NCBI GenBank assembly: GCA_004369085.1
Contig: ML210154.1
Span: 1,228 to 54,140 of the forward strand
DNA length: 52,913 nt
Direction: 5' to 3'
DNA from: Coprinopsis marcescibilis
Lineage: Eukaryota > Basidiomycota > Agaricomycetes > Agaricales > Psathyrellaceae
Part shown: positions 22,329 to 33,143 of the stretch, in pieces
How the letters are laid out: every line of letters begins with the position of its first letter
Numbering within the stretch: the stretch's first letter is position 1
Notes under the pieces: model-generated
What the model was told of the DNA's origin: nothing
Seen by the model: the letters and a program-made list of their open reading frames with translations, nothing else
Database searches by the model: none
Position numbers and translations under genes: made by a program

Positions 22329-24975
22329 ATGGTTGAACTACCACCTGGAATCGCATACCTCATACGGATCCTACCCAACCTTGTTGTACCGCCAGCGACT
22401 GTCCTAGTGGCAACCAAAGTCGCTCAAGGGCCTCTGGAGCTCAACATACCAACCTGGGCCGTCATACTCGCTTCAGCACTCTCCCTTCCCCTAGCGTTTT
22501 TCGCGCAATTCGCACAAAAAACCATCGCCGACTCCCGTGCGGCCGCGAACCATGCGGCAAAGCTTCCACCCTGTGTGTACGATTCGTGGCCTGGGGGTAT
22601 TGGCCTCCTGCGCGCGACGTTGCAAAACTTTAGCGATGGGTATCCTGGTCTGTGACGCCATGTCCATATTGGAGTGTGGACTGTGCTGACGTGTGATCGT
22701 GCTTCTTCTGATGGTCTATTTTTGAATCTGAAGGCGAACTGTTCAACGACTGGGTCAATCAGTACGGAAACCTCGTTAATTTTAGGATTATGTGGGAGAA
22801 CAGGGTACGCCTCCAAGCATTCGAAGTCTGGCATAAACCGATCCATCTCTGCATTGCAGTTCCTCACCGTGGAGCCTGATCATATCAAAGCTATTCTAGC
22901 GACACAGTTTGAGAGCTTCGAGAAAGGTACCCGTTCCATTGTGCCTCGAATCACGACGCGACAGGACGCTCACAACGCTATGTAGGTCCCACTTTCCAGC
23001 GTATGATGAGCACAATACTCGGAACCGGGGTATTCAATTCAGATGGTTGGTCCGACCCACAACACATGGGCTTAACGATGCTAACCCGATATTCCTCACA
23101 GGCGACATGTGGAAGTCAGTCCTTGGACTTTGTTGTATCCCTGTCTAGTAGATGCCAACAATTTCCTTTGCAGGTTCCACCGAGGAATGACCAGACCATT
23201 CTTCACCAAGGACCGCATCAGCCACTTTGATATCTTTGACCGCCACGCCACCGATGCCTTGAGCCAGCTCAAGGAACGAATCAAGGCGGGCTACCCCGTC
23301 GATATCCAGGTACACAAGTCTCACTCAGTGCACAATAGCTAATAGCTAATCGCATGCTCAACCAAACTTAGGACCTGGCTTCCCGTTTCACAATGGACTC
23401 GGCCACCGAGTTCCTCTTCGCCAAAGACGTACAGTCTCTCGCAGCCGGCCTCCCTTACCCGCACTATTCCCCCCTCTCCGAATTGAGCGAGGCCGCTGAT
23501 CACCCTGCGAATCGATTCTCGCGCGCTTTTGACGAAGCACAGCGCCTAACTGCGCTGCGCAGTCGGCTCGGCGTCAACTGGCCCTTGGCGGAGTTCTGGA
23601 AGGACCGGGTTAAGGAACAGATGGCGATAATCAATGCGTTTATTGAGCCCATCCTTTCGGCGGCTTTGCAGAGGCAGAGGGAGAGTGGGGAAGTGAAGAG
23701 GATGAACGCGACGATTGAGAGAGAGGTGTCGGAGAATGAAAGCCTGTTGGATCATTTGATTAATTATACCGATGGTGGGTAGTATGATTTGCGTGCTGTT
23801 AGTTGCCTAGTGGATGTTGACCGCCCTAATCTTGCAGATGAGAAAGTGCTCCGAGATGAGACGTTGAATATTCTGCTCGCTGGACGGGATACGGTGTGCT
23901 TCCTAATCTCAAGCCCCTTATTGAAGAAATGCTCATATCGATTAAAAGACGACTAATAGCATTACCTGGTCGATTTACATGCTTTCGCAATATCCTGATG
24001 TCCTAGAGAGACTGCGACAGGAAGTTCTGGAGAAGGTCGGCGAAACTCGACGACCCACCTTTGACGACATGAAGGACATGAAGTACTTGCGCGCTGTTAT
24101 CAATGGTGAGAATCAGTGGAGTCGATTGTCTTCTTGCACCTGCTGATATTCGTTTTCCTTTGAAGAAACCCTTCGGTTGTACCCTGCCGTGTAAGTCATC
24201 CCTGCTAGCTTGCTTGGTTCCATGGGCTTACCCATGGGTACTTAATCAAGTCCTTTCAACGTCCGGACTACTAACAGGGCCGTGACTCTCCAATCCAAGT
24301 CCAATTCTGGCAAGTGGTTCTACATCCCAGCCGGTAGCAAGTAAGTTTTTTCCTGCGTTTATATTTAGTCCGGTTCCTCATCCCAGAACCAGAACCGCTT
24401 ATAGTGTGTTCCTGATGCACAGGAGAAAAGACATCTGGGGCCCTGATGGTACAATTTTGTCCCTTCCATTTGAACACAAGAGGACTGAAGTCATCGCTAG
24501 CGGATAAATTCGACCCTGACCGCTTCTTGGACGAACGCGTCAAGAAGTACATCACGCCTAACCCGTTTATCTTTGTACCTTTCAACGCTGGGCCGCGTAT
24601 ATGTCTCGGACAACAGGTCAAAGACCATCGCTAACGATCGGAACTATAACCACAGACTGACCAACTCTTTTGTAGTTCGCCTACCACGAAACATCGTTCT
24701 TCCTCATCCGGTTGTTGCAGCAGTTCAAGAACATCAAGCACGTTGTGGAGGCTCAGCCTCCCAGCTCGCGACCTCCAGCCGAGTGGAAGCATGATTTTGA
24801 AAATGGGACCAAGGCGATGGATGATGTGAGGATCAAGAGTTACTTGACAATGTCTGTTATGGTGCGTTCTTTCTTTGAATTTTGGATGGCTGAGAATATG
24901 CTGACTGAATCCACGGATAATTAGGGAGGATGCTGGGTTACCATGGAGGAGGCGTCGGTTTCTGACAGCGTTTGA
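22329..24975 (+). CDS. Cytochrome P450, CYP63-like (CYP52 clan)
   Basis: Haem-thiolate monooxygenase of 597 residues. Fifteen exons: 22329-22647, 22734-22804, 22860-22940, 23000-23045, 23102-23114, 23174-23309, 23372-23774, 23838-23893, 23949-24105, 24166-24190, 24251-24340, 24405-24448, 24501-24616, 24676-24861, 24925-24975. An N-terminal LPPG-type start and hydrophobic anchor suggest the ER membrane. Landmarks: [16 protein letters not shown] (helix C), LLAGRDTT (helix I, 369-376), ETLR (428-431), [10 protein letters not shown], and haem loop [12 protein letters not shown] with Cys515. Known CYP63 members in white-rot fungi oxidise alkanes, fatty acids and aromatic xenobiotics; the substrate here cannot be read from sequence. 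One exon is only 13 nt. The exon 3 donor (GTGCCT, after EKGTRSI) is the least certain junction; it was chosen because it is the only one keeping the frame. Confidence 0.9.
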
Positions 24976-25247
24976 AGTGTCAGCTTGTTTTTGCAGTGCG
25001 GAGAAAGAAATCAAACACTGACTATTTGGACTCCATTTTTCCGTTTTAAATAAGCCGTGTATCTTAGAGAAGTTACCCAAAGTTTCAAATCGCATTTCTG
25101 ATTGATACCTGCGCTAGTCCACTGTCAGAGAGTTCAAATATTGAACCCTTGACCACCTAGCGAGCGGTGCAGTTCCAGAAGACACATAGAAGATCCAGAA
25201 ATGAGATTTGAGATTATATTTATTGGCGTATGGCTTCGGAAAGGCCT

Positions 25248-25705
25248 TTATAGCAGGACGACTGGGACGTCCTTGTCGCGAGGCATCATCAACAGCTCTG
25301 CATCAAACGCAACCTGGAAGGCTGGTAAGTTCCACAGACTGGGAACACGAAGCCACGACGCACCTTCTTCTGTCGCTTGGCAGCCCTGAGGGTGCCATTG
25401 AGGGCCTCGACTGCGGAGAATCTCAATGAATACGAAAGAAGTATGAGTGCATATTCGAAGTCAGACTGACGGGTGTCCACAGTCTTGTTGAATAGAACGC
25501 CGTATGATATGCTTTTCTTTCCCTCAGCGTTAGTCGTCCCATGCTCTTCAATGGCTTCTGTATGATGAGAGAGGGATCAGATCATCGTCGATCAGCAAAT
25601 GAAGCCGATACTCACTGGTCAACACCTCAATTTCATGCTCGATATTCAGGGCCACTGCTCAGTACGTCATTTATATGCTAGATGAAGCAGAGATATGCAT
25701 TTACT
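25248..25705 (-). CDS. Costars-domain protein (ABRACL-like)
   Basis: Small 79-residue Costars protein, homologous to ABRACL, which in animals and Dictyostelium promotes actin dynamics and cell motility. Minus-strand coding pieces are 25705 (the A of the start codon), 25654-25616, 25557-25471, 25410-25364 and 25313-25248. The product begins MALNIEHEIEVLT and has NAEGKKSISYGVLF, LEALNGTLRAAKRQKKV and ends KDVPVVLL, covering the whole domain at its normal length. The first intron (25704-25655, GTAAAT...GCAG) joins ...CAA to TGGCC and so makes the ATG across the junction; no other in-frame ATG gives a plausible start. The untranslated first exon must extend toward RNA14, whose ATG is 173 bp away in the opposite direction, so the pair shares a very short divergent promoter. 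Confidence 0.85.
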
Positions 25706-25878
25706 TGAAACCAGTTATTCAGATGTCAGAAGAAGGGATGAAAGACTCGTCCTCGTCGTACTCATCGTGATGGAGGCGGTGAGCGGAGTCTGGAATAGCG
25801 TGGGACAGGCGGCGAGGTCGTGGTATTCAACGTTGTCGGTGGCCAGCGCAGACATTCTGAACATTTTTTGAAACTATC

Positions 25879-28800
25879 ATGGATGATTCTCAGAATGGGG
25901 ATTCGTCACAGTTTGCAGGCGACCTAACGCAACCGACCGAAGAAATACTGGCAGCAATACACAACAGCAACGGCTCTATCAAGGATGAACCTCAAGTTTC
26001 AAGTGTGCCTCCACCGAGTGAATTCGATGCATTGTTCGCAAGATTGACAGAAAACCCTCAAAATACTGAAGGCTGGAGAAGACTTGTTGAGCTCGCAAAC
26101 AACAGCGGTGAGATCGCTACGGTTCAGCAAGCTTACGACGAGCTTTTGAAGCACTATCCGAATACTGTGAGTGGTTACGCAGTCCTAGAGGGAATACAAT
26201 TTGTAGACCAACTGTCTCTCAACAGTCCTCGGCTCAAATTGCATACATCAATCACTATTTGAGCAAAGAAGAAAACTACGGAGAAGCCGAGCAATTGTTC
26301 ATCAAATTCCTTAGAACGTCCCCAAGCGTTGACCTGTGGAAATTCTACTTGTCATATGTTCGGTGAGTATGTTCGCAAAACCTCAAGCTGGCGGCAATTC
26401 AAGGTTCTGCAAGGCGTCGAAACTCTGGTGCAAACACGCGTGATATAGTCCGAAAGTCGTACGAATTTGCCCTCAATCATGTTGGTCAAGACAAGGATTC
26501 TGGCGAAATCTGGAACGATTACATCCAATTCATCAAGGCAGGCGAAACCTCTTCAACATGGGAAGAACAACAGAAAATGGATGCGCTCCGCAAAGTTTAC
26601 CATCGAGCTGTTCAGATTCCACTTGACAATGTCGAGCGGCTATGGTCTGAGCTTGAGACTTTCGAAACTGGCCTCAACAAGATTACCGCGAAGAAGTTCA
26701 TGTCGGATCTCTCGCCTGCGCATACTCAGGCCCGTACAACATTGAGACAGCTCACGAATCACCTAAATGGTCTCTACCCATCGTCGTCTGATATGTACCT
26801 GCCCTCGCTCCCCAAGTTTGATGCCACCGAACGAAGCCTTGTTGGAAAATGGAAGGCCTACCTCAAGTGGGAAGAAAGCAACCCCCTGGAAATCGAAGAA
26901 AAGGACAAGCAATCACTTATCACCCGAATTCAAGGCGTGTACCGTAAAGCCGTGATCAGGATGAGGTTTTACTCGGAAATCTGGTTTATGGCTTATACAT
27001 GGAGCAACAGCGTTGGCAAGAACGATGAAGCACTCGCAATTCTCAAGGCAGGCCTGGAAGCAAATCCCTCGAGGTAAGCCGGCGACCATTCTCATGATAT
27101 CTGTGTCTTGTGTCATTGAACGACGATGTCGCAGTTTTTTGTTAACATTCGCGTACGCGGAAGCTATGGAACTCAAGAAAGATTACGCCGAAGCCCATTC
27201 TGCGTATGATAAGCTTCTGACTGTGCTCGTGAAAGACCTTGAGGCTCTTGAGGCGGCGTCTGCCAACGCCAACGGGGCTAACGAGTCACAAGCCACTGAA
27301 CAATCATCACAGTTAACAAACCTATCGTTCAACAGTCAATCATCGGATGGCAAGCCCGTGAAGACCACCGAACTGCAAGAGAAACGAGCAGAATATGGCC
27401 TTGTTTATACAATGTACATGAGATTTGCGCGCAGAGCTGAAGGGTTGGCAGCATTACGAAAGGTGTTCGGCAAAGCACGAAGAGATCGGTGGGCACCTTG
27501 GGAGGTCTATGAAGCAAGTGGTGAGTGTTAAAGTCGTACTAAATGCCTTCAAGTTCTGACGAACGAATATCAGCGTTGATGGAATACCATTGCTTCGACG
27601 ACAAGAATGTCGCTAGCCGCATATTTGAAAAGGGCCTGGAGCAATTCAGCGACGAAATCGATTATGTGCTCCGGTACCTCGGGTTTTTGATTAGCATAAA
27701 CGACGGCAACAGTGCGCTAATTTCCTTATGACTCTGCACCTCACTAACTAGAGCTCAGACGCACGAGCACTGTTCGAACGTGTTATCACGACGTTCTCAG
27801 CAGACCGCGCTCGGCCGCTCTGGGAGCGATGGGCTCGCTACGAATATCAGTACGGCGACCTGGAATCGGCTCTGAAGCTCGAAAAGCGGATTTCAGAAGT
27901 TTATCCTAATGGTATGGCCAGTGATTCATAACATTTCCACTAATCATTCACATTGTCCCATAGACCCTCCTATTAAACGTTTCGCACAACGGCACATGTA
28001 CCTCGGAACCGACGCAATAGCAGCAAGGGATCTGGGCTTCTCGATGGCCAAACGTGCAGGCGGCTCCTCATCCAACAATAACTCGCTAGGACGAACCGAA
28101 ACTTCGCAGTCACTAACCGGCGTCGGCAACCAGAATGTCTCCAAAAGGCCTGCGTCGCCCGACTATCATCGTGGCTCAAAACGGGAAGACAAGGGTGGTG
28201 ATTATGGTTCAGGGCACAAACGCGCTAGAGGTGCTGTGTCGCCCAGCCGTGAGCGCGACATACCACCTCCGAGAGACAGGGATCGTGACGTGCCAATGCG
28301 AGATCGTGATCGCGACGGGCCTAGGGACCGGGACAATCGGGAGAGGTGGAACGACAGAAATCGACGTCCTTCACCGCCCCCGCCACCTCCAGTAGCATGG
28401 GACAGGGATAGAGACGACCGAGACGGCGGGGTAAGAGGTAGGCAAGGCCAACATGGCTCTGGTGGAGGTCCTCGGGATGATTATGGAGGGCCTAATCGTG
28501 GTGGACCACCTGTCTCGCAAGTACCTCCGCTCCTTTCTTGGTTTATTGGGGAGATCCCCACCCCTCACGGCTTCGATGGTCCGTATTTTTCTTATCGTGC
28601 GCTTCACATGGGAAGGGAGCTAACGATGCTTCTAGGTCCCGTGTTCAAGACAGACGATTTGATGAAATGCTTCAAGCAGGCTGTGATACCAACTGGCGGG
28701 GCCATCCCCGCCGGCCCGCCGGGCGGCGGTCAACACCCTCCTCGGAATCGTTCACCAGCGCACCACTCTGGCTATCAACAGCATGGTCGAGGCGGTAAGT

Positions 28801-28943
28801 GTATTGCTCTCGCCTCGAACTCAACTGCATGTGTTAATGTTTCTTTGCTAGGTGGCCGTCCGCCGCCAGACTATGGACCTTACCAAGGGCCTGGGGTCGG
28901 TGCTGGTGCTGGGGGTGCTGGTCGCGGAAACCGGCGGTACTAA
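25879..28943 (+). CDS. RNA14: mRNA cleavage/polyadenylation factor Rna14 (CstF-77)
   Basis: Subunit of cleavage factor IA, the nuclear complex that sets mRNA 3' ends. It has 875 residues in nine exons: 25879-26166, 26226-26362, 26414-27073, 27135-27520, 27574-27711, 27759-27911, 27964-28578, 28636-28794, 28852-28943. HAT (half-a-TPR) repeats fill the first two thirds (for example [63 protein letters not shown]), followed by the Suf-type segment [16 protein letters not shown]. The C-terminal third is low complexity: Arg-Asp repeats, poly-Pro, then Gly-rich. The segment [17 protein letters not shown] resembles the conserved Rna15-binding monkeytail. The acceptor of intron 2 (26413) was selected because only it restores the frame, giving [19 protein letters not shown]. 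Confidence 0.9.
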
Positions 28944-29347
28944 ATGACCGTTGTTTACCACTCGATATTCACTGTAAAAAACTAGGTTGAAGAAAGAATG
29001 GTTGCTCTGTCTATTTGCGTTCTTTGCGCTTTTGCTTGAATATCATTCGAGTCAGGATTTTCTTCATTTCCATGTTATCGATGGTGCTGATTCGAGGATT
29101 TCTTTTTTTTTTTCAAGGTTTTCCCTCTTTTATGTTTCATTCTGTAGCACATACATCTCATAGAACCCTGAATACATTTTACTACTATTTTGTAATGTGA
29201 TTTTGTTTGGTCTCCATGCGCCTGTGCATTCCATGTCGGACAACATCCTCCAAGTCTTATTCAAAGTTAGGGCATATCAACATCACATTGATTGTGGGTG
29301 ATTTAACGTTCAACAAGACCACATATATATACGCTGATTCATACAGG
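28944..29347. other. Convergent 3' region
   Basis: About 400 bp of AT-rich DNA between the stop codons of RNA14 (plus) and the membrane protein (minus). It contains T-rich runs fitting the 3' untranslated region and polyadenylation area of RNA14. No gene is seen. Confidence 0.6.
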
Positions 29348-31872
29348 TCAAGCACTGCGGGAGGAAACGACCTTGTCCAGAGGTTTCATATCCAGAAGCA
29401 CAGGAGGCCCCGAGAATCCATCCTCTCTACGATTGCTGCTGCTCTTGTGAAGGACATTCTCAAGCAGAGGGTTTCGGTACCTCTCCCTCCCCCTTTGTAC
29501 AGGCCCCCCACTACTGTCCGCCAGTAAACCCTGACCGTCTTCTACCAACCCAGCAGGAACCGCCACCGCTGCCAAGCTGCCACCCACATCCCCAACCGCA
29601 CCTGCGGTGACAGTCTTGACCACTTCTGGGGAGCCAGCACGCAGCATGGCTTCGGCGGCCTTTCCGCGCGACGTACCGTAACGCTTGAGTGTGCTGATGA
29701 TGAGGAAGAGGTAGACCATGCCGAGGGTAAAGACGGAGGTAATGGCGATTCGGGGACCGAGGGCATATTTGGCGGAGAGGGGGGGCCTTTCGCCCGGTGG
29801 AGGGTCGGCGTCGGAGCCGGTGCGCCAGACAAAGGAGAGAATGGCGACAAGAAAGAGTAGCATAGCCCTATCAATTCAATGTTTAGATGGTTTGCCTGGT
29901 GGAGGGAGGACGAAATCTGCGGTACGGACCATGCCATCCAGATGGCGGGCATTGCGAGGAGGACCCAGACGTTCCACCAGATTAGAGTCTTAGTTTTCTG
30001 TGCATCCTGTAACAAATACGTGGGTTATTAGTGAGAGCACGGGTTGTGAACGGAAAAGTATTTCGCGGGAGATTGTGGCACTCGCCTCTGCCCAATTGGA
30101 CGCTCTTGACATGCTCCTCATTGTACCGAACCTGACGATGTACATACACCCATACGAGAGACTCATCAGTCCGCAAATTAAGGAGAGCAACGCTGCGGTG
30201 CGCGTTACGGGATCGTCGGCTGCCTCCGGTACCTGGAACATGCTAACTATGGCACTAAATATCTGGTTAGCCTGTCAAATAACAAACAGGAACCCCATCA
30301 AACCACTTACGAAGACAACAAAGCAGATATGATGTTAAATGTTTTCCACTCTCTCAACAAGGAATCGATGAACGTCTCCCATGAGTTCTTGAACCTGTAC
30401 AGAGAGGGTGGGACGGAGGTCGGTGTCCATTCGTCCGGGAAAGGTAAAGGTAGGTCGTGGTCATGGTCATGGTTCGCTAACGATGGTGACCGTTCGTTCC
30501 TCAGTCTACCATCAAAACGAGGGGGGGAGGATATCGCAGGTGAGTCACGGTAGGCGTTCTGCGTTGGCCCTCCTCGTTTCCTCTCCCTATCACGATCGCC
30601 ATCTTGCACCGTCGTCCTCTCATCACCCCCACGGCCAACATCATTCACAGACCTTGGACAGCTTGCCTCGATCATACGCTCGATATCTTGTTTGCTAACT
30701 TCCGCATCCTCGAATATCCTCGACACCCTTGTAAAGTACATCGCAGGCAACCGCAACAGCAAGTTGAGGTAAACGTGCCGCGGCAAACTGTCAGTCACAG
30801 CAAAATGCACATCCCGCAGAAAGTTTTTGACTGATAAGACTGGTGGGAGGATGATGTCTTCGCAGTCGTACGGCCCGCTAAAGGATGACCCTAGACTTGC
30901 TTCTTGGTCTAGCGTGGATTGCGTCGGACGGCGGGTGACGCCTGTGAACAGTTGGTTTAAGCTGAACTGCGCGTTCTTACGCCGTTTGAAAGGGTTAATG
31001 GGGACGAAGGGTTCTTCGTGTCTGCGATTGTTAGTATGGGTGTGGTTTCGATGGCCGGAGGACCATTGGTGGAAGAGCCGGAGGGGAGAGACTGCGCGGG
31101 AACGTGGCTGAGGAGGCAATTCTTTGTTAGCTACCAGGGAATCTGGGTTAGGAGATGTTGCGCGGAGCGGCTGGGATTTGAGAGCAGGAGATGACATGGA
31201 AGGTTCACTGTTGGTCACTCGGCTTCCAGATAGGCGGGAGAAAGCTGTAAAGATGAATATCACGTTCGGCCTGGATGGAAAATGCATGGCTTAGCTACCG
31301 TGTATGCCTCCATGTCTAGGGACACTTGGATGAGATCCGTCGCTATCAGAACTCAGATGCTGTCGTTGTCGCGGTGAACTCCTCCTTGGACCGGGCGAGC
31401 TGTTATTGGAAGCTGCAGCACCTCGAACGTATCTTGACCGCTGTGCTTGATGCGAGCGCAACCACGCATCAGATTCCACTGCCGGCCTCCTGAAGTCTGA
31501 CACAGAAAAAGACGGAAGGGATACCGAGGCATCTAAGCTGTGACGATAGCCACGCTGAGCCGCTCCGATGCGGTTGGGCGTTGAGGGTCTGGGAGTTGCA
31601 TTTAAGGATGTGGTGCCAGCATCGGGATCGGACCGGAGAGCAGTGAGCTTGTCGGAGGAAGTTAGCCTTGAAGACGTTCCTTGCGAGTCTGGCGAACGGA
31701 ATAATCCAGTTAGATGCTGCGAAGGAGAGAGGAAGTAGCCAGACTGACCCGACCCCGAAACGCTATGGTGTGACCCAGTCACATTCACAGGCGAATTAGT
31801 GTCCGATTCCGAAGGTTCTTGCACACTTGGAAATGGGATGGCGAGCTCTGTTTCTGTCGTAGGAGTGGACAT
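29348..31872 (-). CDS. Multi-pass membrane protein of unknown function
   Basis: Unrecognised 757-residue protein. Minus-strand exons: 31872-31299, 31244-30311, 30254-30086, 30006-29930, 29867-29348. The first ~330 residues are Ser/Pro-rich and probably disordered. The middle carries a conserved-looking segment (LPRHVYLNLLLRLPAMYFTR, then RIFEDAEVSKQDIERMIEAS). From about residue 505 there are four hydrophobic spans: AALLSLICGLMSLSYGCMYIV, IWWNVWVLLAMPAIWMAW, MLLFLVAILSFVW and SVFTLGMVYLFLIIST. A soluble tail follows. The long disordered N-terminus with spans at the C-terminal side suggests an integral membrane protein with a regulatory cytosolic head. Intron 3 fits only a GC-AG pair (donor GAG|GCGAGT at 30085), since the nearby GT choices shift the frame into a stop. 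Intron 4 uses GTCCGT. Confidence 0.75.
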
Positions 31873-32287
31873 TATCTGTAGGGTTGAAAGTGAAGAATAT
31901 AATAAAGCTTCGGATCGAGGAGGGCCGTGGTTAAAAGGAAAGACTGCCCAACACCCCGCTGACCAAAAGGTACAGCAGCATCTATTCTGTCGTCACTGAT
32001 GTGTAAGGCATTGCAGTAGCCTTAAGAGCTGGTTATAGTCAATTCAGGCGAAGGAGAAGGGATGTTACATCATTCGGTGACTCGAGGTTGGTACTGTCGC
32101 CAACGTTTCCCAAAGCAGATGCCGCGAGATTCTCGCCATGGAAATGTGGCGCGCAGAACAAAGGCCGTAGTGGCAGCACAATGAAGCCGTCTAGAGTCAA
32201 ATAGAATACCTTCGGAAACTCTTTTAGCTTACTCCAACCGAAGCAGAGCAACGATGATCCATGTAAGGGACGGAACTCGGCGAGGTT
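31873..32287. other. Short intergenic region
   Basis: Upstream of the membrane protein gene and downstream of RSA3, both on the minus strand. Nothing further is recognised. Confidence 0.6.
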
Positions 32288-32998
32288 CTAGTTCAGAACA
32301 ATGTCCATTTCGCTTACACCGTTCTCGTTTTTCTGGGTAAAGACGTCTGCTCCTGTAGCTAATGAGTCGATAAGGAGTGCTAGCCGCGACTGCCCAAGAT
32401 TGGGTTCCTAGTAAGCCATATTGTCAGCCAAAGCCTGTAGAGGACAGCACACATTACACACCTTTTGAATTTCCTCCAGGTCGTCCTTGAAACCATCTGC
32501 CACGGACGCAAGCCAGAATTTCCGGAATCTCTCCTTCATCAGCTCCTGTTCTTTTTCGTTTTCTGAGTTTAGGAATGATGGAATCTCGGTAGGTGGCGGT
32601 GGAGGCGATGGCGATTGTTGTCGAGGAAAAGTTTTTGCTGCTTGAGCATTTTGTGCTGTGGCTCTTGCTACTGCTGCTGAGCGCGCGACATTTCGTCCAC
32701 CACTGCTCTCATCCGACGATGAAGAGTCCGAGTCTGATTCCGATTCCGAAGAACTCGAGTCAGAGGATGACGACGAGGAGCTCCTACTGCTTTTTTCGTC
32801 TTTTTCTACCACCTGAGCGACAGGTTTTTTGATGAGTTGAGGCTGCTGTGGTTTCACTGCTGCTGTTTGTTGCTCTGCGTCAGAATCCGACCCTTCCGAA
32901 GACGAGGATGAACTCGACGAGCTCGAGACGGATACTCGGCGTTTTCTTTTGCGGTGGCGACGTTTGGGAGCATTTGGGTTGGCTGCTGCGTGAGGCAT
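32288..32998 (-). CDS. RSA3: Ribosome assembly protein 3 (Rsa3)
   Basis: Nucleolar factor for early 60S ribosomal subunit assembly, 218 residues. Exon 1 is 32998-32462 and exon 2 is 32407-32288, with an intron of 54 nt. A basic start (KRRHRKRKRR) is followed by two poly-Ser tracts mixed with Asp and Glu (casein-kinase-like context), a Pro run, then the Rsa3 domain at the C-terminus: FRKFWLASVADGFKDDLEEI and, across the splice, QKEPNLGQSRLALLIDSLAT. The splice join inside the domain restores the family sequence, which supports the model. It lies head to head with ADE2, with only 145 bp between start codons. Confidence 0.9.
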
Positions 32999-33143
32999 CG
33001 TCGTCGTCGAGGTCGATGCTTGGAGGCTTGTTCTTCTGGTTTGCGGGGATGTGACCCAAAGTTAAGGTTAGGGTCTGCAAATTTCGGTTAGGGGCGAAAT
33101 TACCTTTCTCTGAGCTTCCATCATCTAATCTCGAGTGCGATAA

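Noticed and set aside
25706..25857. Minus-strand ATG frame beginning MSALATDNVEYHD
   Set aside because: It reaches a stop before the Costars exons and cannot be spliced to them in frame; better explained as the 5' leader of that gene.
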